Below are positions 56,948 through 64,000 of a stretch of DNA of 64,000 bases, piece after piece. The DNA comes from Perilla frutescens. Its lineage: Eukaryota > Streptophyta > Magnoliopsida > Lamiales > Lamiaceae. Where the stretch lies: NCBI GenBank assembly GCA_026008535.1, contig BRKX01000004.1, forward strand, positions 13,417,501 through 13,481,500, written 5' to 3'. The notes beneath the pieces are model-generated. The model saw only the letters and a program-made list of their open reading frames with translations. It had not been told where the DNA came from and ran no database searches. A program made the position numbers and the translations under genes. Numbering within the stretch: position 1 is the first letter of the stretch; each line of letters begins with the position of its first letter.

Positions 56948-58677
56948 ATTCATTTACATGCATTCGCATTCTCATAATAAATTGAGCGGAAGCTAAGGTC
57001 AAATAGCATAATGAGGTATAACATCATAATTCCGAATATAAATTTTTCTTCCACAATTATAACATGCAACCTATCAAAATCTACCATGTCACAGAACATC
57101 GTATTTAACGGAAGCTTAAAATAAACCCATCCACATCATTCATACAATCATCTAACCTATCGGGCTCATAAGTCTTAGACAACCCGCCCGTCTAGTACCC
57201 TAGATTAACAAATATAGCATAGGAATTCAATTACCTATATTTACACAACATAGGCTCCTAGGTCAATCGACCCACCTTTAAAACATTGACATGTTATATC
57301 AAGTTAAATACAATCACAACTATAAAAATCTGGCTAATCCCATTCCCAACAATCGTTAATCATAAGATAAATAGGTCGATCAATAAGATTATCATAATAT
57401 GCGTATTCAAAGGCATGAAAAGTAAACACAATCTTGTGGGGGTTCTCTTGTGTTCACAACGCTCCTACCCCGGCCTTGACCCGTCAACCTGAAATTCATT
57501 GAATTAATGGGGTGAGTATTTAACAACATACTCAGTGGGGAACACTGTAAACAGTTATAGCTAATTGCACAAGTGAAAATATAATATATGGACTTTTCTT
57601 TACTTTGTGGACACTAGTCTCAACCCCGTAGGGTCCAAACATCATGATGCCCCCGTTAATGAACATCTTTGGCCCTGTAGGGATGCCCGCAGACATACTA
57701 CCCCCCAGGGAGGACATTAATAGGTCTATATTCGATCCCAAAGGATCTCTGCCCCGAAGGGTCTCTTTGTCGACCCCGAAGGATCTCTGTTATGCCCCGA
57801 AGGGTCTCTTTTATCCCTGGTCCGAAGACCATTCATACTTATACAATCAAAGCACAACTATAACTATAACCTTACACGTGTTCACAGTTTAGAGTTCCCC
57901 ACCTTAAGAGATGCTTTTGAATCCTTTTAACCTTGAAATACTCCTTTTCCGTGCACAAGTTGTCCTCCTCGAGCCCCAACATGTCACCTAGCACCTTTTA
58001 ATTCTCTTTTCATTTTAGACGTCGAGTTATTCAATTAAATCATAATTTAGACCAAACTCATGCGATACATTGCTTTAAAAATTTCATACATCTTCATGTA
58101 CATAATCATGGGTATACTAACTCATAATACGATTTTGGACTCAAAATATGCGTTAAAGCTCTTTGAAATATTTAATCGAACACGTTACGTGCACCCATTT
58201 AAAGCACATACTCATGACTCAATTTAAATCCTTTAAACCCAATATTTCAAATACAAACACCTACATCCTAGGGCTCTAACATACATGAAAATTAACTCGA
58301 AACAACCATCACAATACCTCCATATAATTATCAACAAAACAAAGGGAAATTAGGGCAAAGATCCAAACCCTAGCGACAATGAACCATACGAATTCGATAT
58401 AACTTCACATATAGCTTCAAGGAGGTAAATAAATCATATATTCAAGACATCAAGGCAAGAGGATCAATAAAAGTGAAAACCCTAATTTTTGAGTATGAAC
58501 CCTAGTTTCCAATCAACATGAAAATGGTGTTTTAATCACCAAGATGAAGAGAGTATGAAGTCACCTTGGTTGATGGAGGATGATGAAAGGATCCATCCAA
58601 AACTTGAAGAATTTTCTTGATGGTGGAAGAATCGCCCAAAAAAAAAGAGAAGAAATGAAGATGAAATGAATAAGTGT

Positions 58678-58690
58678 GGTATTTATAGGT
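58678..58690 (-). promoter_or_regulatory. TATA box of the solo LTR
   Basis: Minus-strand CTACCTATAAATACCAC directly follows, in transcript sense, the GC-rich cluster. A good plant core promoter match. Confidence 0.55.
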
Positions 58691-58862
58691 AGAAGTTCGG
58701 CCCAGCCCGCGCGACCGCGCGAGGGCGCTCTCGGCCCATGCTCCCCGCGAGCACGCAGCCCCGCGCCGGCGCGCGCCTCCCGCCCGCCCCGCAGGCACGC
58801 AGCCTCCCGTGGCCGCGCATGGCCCCGCGGCCGCGCACCACCCCGCGGGCGCGCGGCGCTCA
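58681..58862 (-). repeat. GC-rich palindrome-like cluster in the solo LTR
   Basis: About 180 bp of very high GC in an AT-rich window, built of GCGCGACCGCGCG, CGCGGCCGCGC, GCGCCGGCGCGC and GGCCGCGC motifs. ORFs in three frames here are artefacts of high GC. Located just upstream of the TATA box in transcript sense. Confidence 0.75.
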
Positions 58863-59708
58863 GTTCAACTCCCCTATCGATCTCGACTCCCGGACATTTT
58901 CAACTCCATTTAACACGACTTAGATTTTCGAAACACTTTTAATACTTTCCAAAAAAGTGAGACCCCCGATCAACTCAGCGTTAGGGTGTTCAAGTTATGG
59001 CAAACACACTATTAAATACAAGCACATTCATTCATTTTCATATAACTCGACACTTTAGTATTAAAATTCAAACCGTGTTATACGCTCAGTATAACATCAC
59101 TGTGCTATGATGTATCGGCTCGAGTGAGACAACCTGCAATAAAATAACGGCATAACATACAAACATACTCACATGCTTAATATTCAAACAATATCAATTC
59201 AAAATCATTTACTAAAATTATAATTTATAATTTAGCAAAAAGATCGGGGTATCACAACCTAGGGTCTCGATCTCCGACATGTAGCCCATCATCTGGAGAA
59301 TGTGATCCCTTACCGGTGTAGAATCTGACATCTTAGTGCCCATCAGATTTCTTATAGCCAAATGTCTAGCCGAGCGATTCTGGTATCCGAAGAGGTCCTT
59401 AAAGTTGAACATTATATCATAAGCGGTTTTCATAGATTGATGTTGATGTTACAACACATTTGACATAGAGGCACGTTGCTACACGTATGTAGCAACGTGC
59501 CATCTCATCAGCTCTAACCCACTTACTATAAGAAGCCATTTTCTCTTCACTAGAATTCTCATCTGGCTTAGGTGGACATTCCTCATCAAGTACAAATTTG
59601 AAATTCTCAGCAGTTAGGACGATGTTCAGATTTCTTATCCAATCTTTATAGTTTTTGCCAACTACTTTATTTTCTTTGAGAAACGAGGACAGGTTTGAGA
59701 GTGCCATG

Positions 59709-61912
59709 ACGATATAGAATAACTGAAAATAAACATGCAGTACAGTCACAAACTTTAGGATAAAAACACATATAATTCGAAATCCTCAACAGAAATTATA
59801 TGCATATCCACCGACATCTTAAAAATATTTCTTACAAATCACGTAGGGTGGACGTTTATAAAATTCATTTTTAAGTAGGTTAAAACCTAACCTTTAATTT
59901 ACCTCCAGTCAAGTTTCCTTATGACAAGTAAATTAATAGTCGGATAAAACCTGGTCATGTAATTGTCTAATTAATAAGCCACGTAGGGTGGACGTTTATT
60001 AATAAATTACATCTAAGTGTGTTTACCATTATCTTCACTCCAAGACCATTATTTCGAATTTCACCTCCCTAGTAGCAGGGCTGATTAGTTCTAATAATGT
60101 TCTACAGTTATCCTTTAGGAAGTTTAATTTCTAGAGAATCCAGTAATATGACTCCTCTGTAGGAAGGCCGCCTATTACTTCTCAATTAAACTAGATTAAT
60201 AGAGACCGTTTTGAGATTTCCACATACTTTGGTATGTATCTCTCCCACTTAGTTATTTAAACTTGAGATTTCATTTTATCCCATTTAAACATACAATATA
60301 AACCAGATAAAATGATAAATAACCATTGCATGCTAAACAACACAAAAAGCATAATAAGTGGGACCAACTATCATGACTTATATCTCATGTTGTTAATGAG
60401 ATAGACTTGGAAAATCATCTCTTCAGAGGCCAGGAACCCCACGACCACCGCATCTCATGCGCCTCACCAAAACCGTACCTCCTTTAGGGTTTCGGGACAT
60501 ATTCGGGATACCCTTCCTTTTCCAAGCTGCTCCCTTTTCCATCTTTGAGTTGATCTCCTTCCCTTATTCTATATTCTAAACTAGAATAATAAGGAAAATA
60601 AAATACAACTCAAATACTCTAACAATTTATTTCCTATTACTTTAAAACAACGTAATAAATAAATTGTCTGGACCTAATCCATGGATTTTCTCATGGATTA
60701 TAAAAACTTCATAGCCAAACCGGTATACGACCAATCATACATTCAACAATAATTAAACATCACATTCAACATAAAATTAAAGGCCATGATAGTTGGTTTC
60801 ACCTGCAAAAAATACCATCTACAAATACAACTATCATAATTAAATGTTACCCATAAAATATCACATGATATCTATGCATGCCATAATTTTTGAAATTACC
60901 AATTTAATATAATTAGGGAATTAAAAAATTACATACTTGATTTATTTGGAAATTAAAATAACTATCCACCAAATTAAATCAATTAATTCGAATATATCCA
61001 TAAGATTCCTATTTGGAAATTAGTCAAAATTATCTACCAAATAATATCATAATAATTCGAATTTTATCTCTTAAAATTAACTTTGGAAATTAATTAAAAT
61101 CATCTATCAAAGTTTATCTTAATATTTTCGAAAATATCCATAAGGTAAGATTTGAAAATTGATCACAATTATCTATCAAATTATACCTTAAAATTTCGAA
61201 AAACACTAGATATATAAAGCTGGAAATTTTCGACCCTAGGTCAAAAATTAATCCTCCAATTTTAATACCTAGTATTTTTGCCCCCTTCCTCTAATTAGTT
61301 AATTAATTTGAAATTTTGATACAAGTAAAAATACTATCCAAATTATACTATTAAGTACCAAAATTACTAGAATTAAAATAAGGTAGTTTTGATCCTCTTC
61401 AAACACTTACCAAAATTAAATTCTATTTTGGAACCATCTTAGATTAAAATTTGGTAACTTTTGGTAGACACCAAAAATTACCAAAAACCAATTTTAATCA
61501 ACCAAATTTTCAACCCCCCTTCTAGTGTAGGATATGAAAATTTTGATAATATAAAAAATCTATTCCAGATCATACACTAGATGGCCGAAAATTTTGAATC
61601 AAATTAAGGGAAAAATAACATCAAATTTTCGAAAAAATAGGAACCAAATTTTCAAAAATAACACATGAAATAAATCCAAAAATTTAATGAAGAACATTAA
61701 ATATCATCCAATTCCATATTTCATGTTGGGCGAAAAATTGACAAGCAATTTAGAACAAGAATTTCAAATCTAACATCCAAATTCTAATTGCAACATGCTC
61801 GAAAATAAACATCATTAAATGTGAAAATTTAAGCATATAAATTTAACAACAAATTTAATGAAATTTTCAAAGCATATAGCTAGAATTAATCCTAGATTAA
61901 TACCGATACCTT
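59709..61912 (-). other. Copia-3 leader
   Basis: Non-coding, homologous to the Copia-2 and Copia-4 leaders in reverse. GTAGGGTGGAC repeats at 59843 and 59981, the splice-acceptor-like CTGAAAATAAACATGCA (plus, 59723-59740), and the degenerate repeat zone at 60900-61870. Confidence 0.65.
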
Positions 61913-61915
61913 CTA

Positions 61916-61923
61916 TGATACCA
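61916..61923 (-). other. Primer-binding site of Copia-3
   Basis: Minus TGGTATCATAG, two bases inside the LTR; matches initiator tRNA-Met complement for eight bases then diverges from TGGTATCAGAGC. Confidence 0.65.
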
Positions 61924-61925
61924 GT

Positions 61926-63362
61926 TGTTGGAGTTTTTTCGAATTACGCCCCACAGGATCTAATCAGATAATCTATACTTCTAATGGTCCATGCAAATCA
62001 TAACTTTATGTTGTGATGCAAAGAAAACACGTTGCACATACTATGCAAGTTAATCGAATTAAACGCAGCAGAATAAATAATTCGATAGATACAACTTACA
62101 TAGCAAGTAGGGTTGACTACGAGATTACAGGTCTGATCTCGTTGTTGCAGTAGAAGCAGTCGAACAAGGCCTTCTTTTCACAGTGATCGACGTCTCCAAG
62201 GTAGCAGAGATACTCCTTGATCTTCTATTGTATTCCCGATACCCGTTTAGATGTAGAGTGGGCTATAATCTACTAAATTGTTTGGATAACCTAGGGAAAT
62301 AAGTGAGCAAGAGAGGGGCTGATCGCATAACTCAAAATACACGCCTCCTCTCTCTATAAATACTAAGGGAGGCGTGTATTATGTCCCCAAACCCTGATGG
62401 GTTTGGGCCTCTCTACTTATTCCATTCCCACAGTCCATTAAGGTATTATTTGGGCTACCATAGGGATCTAGAAGAATATTAAATTGGCCCACTAATTTAT
62501 TTACTATCTAATATCCAATACCTAGGATATAATTAAATAAGTGTTAATTTTATTCCACTAAAGAAATAACACTGACCTACCAATTTAATACATTTTACTC
62601 AATGCATTCTTATTTAGTGTAGCCATTCCCCATATTTTAGATATAATGTCCATTAATTAATTATGTAAGCTCTGCCAACTATAATTAATTAATTCTTCCA
62701 TTTCTAGAGCAGTACCACAGAAACTTTACCATGTACGGAATAAATTCCACCTGCAGGGTTTCACATGTACTTGTGTTTACTCAAGGGGACATCATCAACC
62801 TGGCGCACCAAGACATGGTGACCAAAAACAGTAGATGACCCATCATGTGTGAATATGTTACCACCCAAAATATCGAGATTATTAACTCTATCAAGAATCT
62901 CACCCATTGATAAATCAAAGCAATAATCATAACACACATATGTCCGTCACTGTGCAAGGCTTAAGAACCTGAACTCTGTGGATCTTTATTCTCTCCCTTT
63001 AGGGTCAGACCAAAGAATAGTATCCTATCACGATCCTCCTCAATACATGCGTCAGTGTATCGGAATAATCAGTTAGTCAAGATAAACTAACTATCAGATT
63101 ATTCTACAACCTACAACAGTTGGTTCAGGGCCATATAAACTGCGAGCCTTTTAATACTTTGTAAGGAACCCGATATATGATCTTCACCATATGTTTACCC
63201 ACACCATATCATCTACAATGCAAGTATAAGGAAACATGCATATACAAACATATAACATAGTAAGTAGATGCACAAACAGTGACTGCAATAATAATCAATC
63301 TACATCGTCAGAAACATTATTAATAGTATACAAAGACACGCTTTTAGTATACAATCCTAACA
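61926..63362 (-). repeat. Copia-3 5' LTR
   Basis: 1437 bp; plus-strand ends TGTTGGAGTTTTTTCG and ACAATCCTAACA. Contains the promoter inverted repeat AATACACGCCTCC/GGGAGGCGTGTATT around CTATAAATAC (62336-62380). Confidence 0.9.
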
Positions 63363-64000
63363 CTAGTTGGTGAAAACTATAAAGATTGGATTCGAAATCT
63401 GAATATTGGCCTTACTGCTGAAAATTTTAAGTTGTACTTTACGAGGAATGTCCACAAAAGCCAGATGAGAATTCTAGTAAAGAGCAAAAGGCGGCTTATG
63501 GTAGGTGGGTTATATCTAATGAGATGGCACATTGTTACATGTTTGCCTCTATGTCAAGTGTGTTGCAACATCAACATCAGTCTATGAAAACCTCTTATGA
63601 CATAATGCTTAACCTTAAAGAGCTTTTTGGATACCAGAATCACTCGGTACGACACTTGGCTATGAGAAATTTGATGAGCACTAAGATGTCAGATTCTACA
63701 CCGGTACGGGATCATGTTCTCTAGATAACAGGCTTTCTATTGCAGATCGAGACCCTAGGTGGTGAATTGGATGCTGAGTCCCAAATTAGCATTGTGCTTC
63801 ACAGTCTATCACCGAGGTTTGAGCAGTTCAGGCTAAACTTTAATATGATAAAGAACGATGTTATTTTATTAGAATTGCTCATAGATCTTCAGCCAGCTGA
63901 ACATCTTCAAAAGGGAAGCTCAGAGGCACGCCTAGCTAGGGCGTCTTCTTGGGGAGTTAAGAAGAAGAGATATGCACCTAAGAAAACTGAAAAAGAGGCG
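63363..64000 (+). pseudogene. Copia-4 gag, continuation
   Basis: Resumes at CTAGTTGGTGAAAAC (LVGENYKDWIRNLNIGL), shifts frame near 63435, then 63524-63724 is open (MAHCYMFASMSSVLQHQHQSM, YDIMLNLKELFGYQNHSVRH, TPVRDHVL) with TAG at 63722. Further IETLGGELDAESQISIVLHSL and FEQFRLNFNMIKNDV to the end. Same gag family as Copia-2. Confidence 0.84.

Larger units (their letters stand above)
56811..59256 (-). repeat. Solo gypsy LTR in Copia-3 gag
   Basis: 2446 bp flanked by a perfect 5-bp duplication ACCTA. Minus-strand ends TGTGATACCCCGATC...GGGGCGTTACA are typical of gypsy (chromovirus) LTRs. No internal coding region, so it formed by LTR-LTR recombination or is a short derivative. It carries 46-bp repeats at its left end, CCCCGAAGG repeats (57737-57812), a GC-rich cluster (58681-58862) and a TATA box (58678-58690). 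It is a different family from Gypsy-1. Confidence 0.88.
56691..59708 (-). pseudogene. Copia-3 gag, split by a solo LTR
   Basis: Starts at minus ATG 59708 (MALSNLSSFLKENKVVGKNY). A frameshift occurs near 59460 (CYIRVATCLYV versus ILASMSSMLQHQ in Copia-2). Motifs continue (TAYDIMFNFKDLFGYQNRS, TPVRDHILQMMGYMSEIETLG) until the ACCTA target site at 59257-59261. After the solo LTR, gag resumes at 56810 with GELDGKSQ-like sequence, SLSLMFE and LLIDLQAVE to about 56690. Confidence 0.84.
52135..63362 (-). mobile_element. Copia-3: copia element of the Copia-4 family, inverted in its gag
   Basis: Order on minus: 5' LTR 63362-61926, primer site, leader, gag (interrupted by a solo LTR), zinc knuckle, integrase, RT, RNase H, polypurine tract, 3' LTR 53318-52135. 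The 3' LTR lacks its last 85 bp and has an internal deletion. Insertion is between KE(N)K and LVGENY of Copia-4 gag. Pol has stops, frameshifts and a protease deletion. Confidence 0.88.
48369..64000 (+). mobile_element. Copia-4: copia element, incomplete at window end
   Basis: 5' LTR 48369-49817, primer site, leader and gag start (52095) are visible; gag is interrupted at 52135-63362 by Copia-3 and resumes to the end of the window. The 3' LTR and TSD lie outside. LTR and leader are homologous to Copia-2 (related subfamily) and closely to Copia-3. Confidence 0.87.

Noticed and set aside
58676..58942. ORFs of 60-88 codons in three frames in the GC-rich cluster
   Set aside because: Open because GC-rich palindromic DNA lacks stop codons; Ala/Arg/Pro strings with no start context.
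1..64000. Integrated plant pararetrovirus
   Set aside because: No movement protein or viral coat motif; every RT has LTRs, integrase and element-specific order.

Overview
The window is plant nuclear heterochromatin, most likely from a eudicot, made almost entirely of nested, decayed LTR retrotransposons. The evidence for a plant is Ty1/copia and chromodomain Ty3/gypsy polyproteins, primer sites complementary to initiator tRNA-Met (TGGTATCAGAGC), LTRs of 1.4-3.2 kb and very AT-rich spacers. I found no intact host gene, tRNA, rRNA or CRISPR array. Element names used here are local labels.

Layout. A SIRE-like copia element on + ('Copia-H') is the oldest layer and is cut into pieces (about 1-898, 21284-21582, 32426-35139, 44503-46035). 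Inserted into it are: (i) Copia-1, a SIRE/Maximus-like element on - (899-21283, target duplication ATAAC), whose 5' LTR carries a non-autonomous element (17664-21148); (ii) Gypsy-1, a chromodomain (Tekay/Del-like) element on + (21583-32425, duplication TGAAG), whose 3' LTR contains a copia LTR fragment; (iii) Copia-2, a younger copia element on + (35140-44502, duplication GAGAT); (iv) a Gypsy-1-family LTR on - (46036-48368). That LTR is interrupted by Copia-4 on + (48369 to beyond the window). Copia-4's gag is interrupted by Copia-3 on - (52135-63362), and Copia-3's gag by a 2.4-kb solo gypsy LTR (56811-59256, duplication ACCTA). Nesting therefore reaches five levels.

Each element had the usual replication set: gag, protease, integrase, reverse transcriptase and RNase H. 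Every copy is now broken by stops, frameshifts or deletions, so all coding entries are pseudogenes except one unrecognised reading frame.

The most unusual part is Copia-1. Between RNase H and the 3' LTR it carries about 7 kb holding three tandem paralogous reading frames (A 4493-6349, B 6707-8692, C 9057-11056). None looks like gag, pol or a membrane-anchored envelope. Each has its own TATA-like box and leader, and the whole element is saturated with the pentamer CAGTT/AACTG. From memory the proteins resemble hypothetical, transposon-linked proteins common in Lamiales genomes; that is recollection, not a search result. Other signals worth checking are TATA boxes held inside inverted repeats with changed but still complementary arms in the copia LTRs, and GC-rich palindrome clusters in the LTRs of several families.
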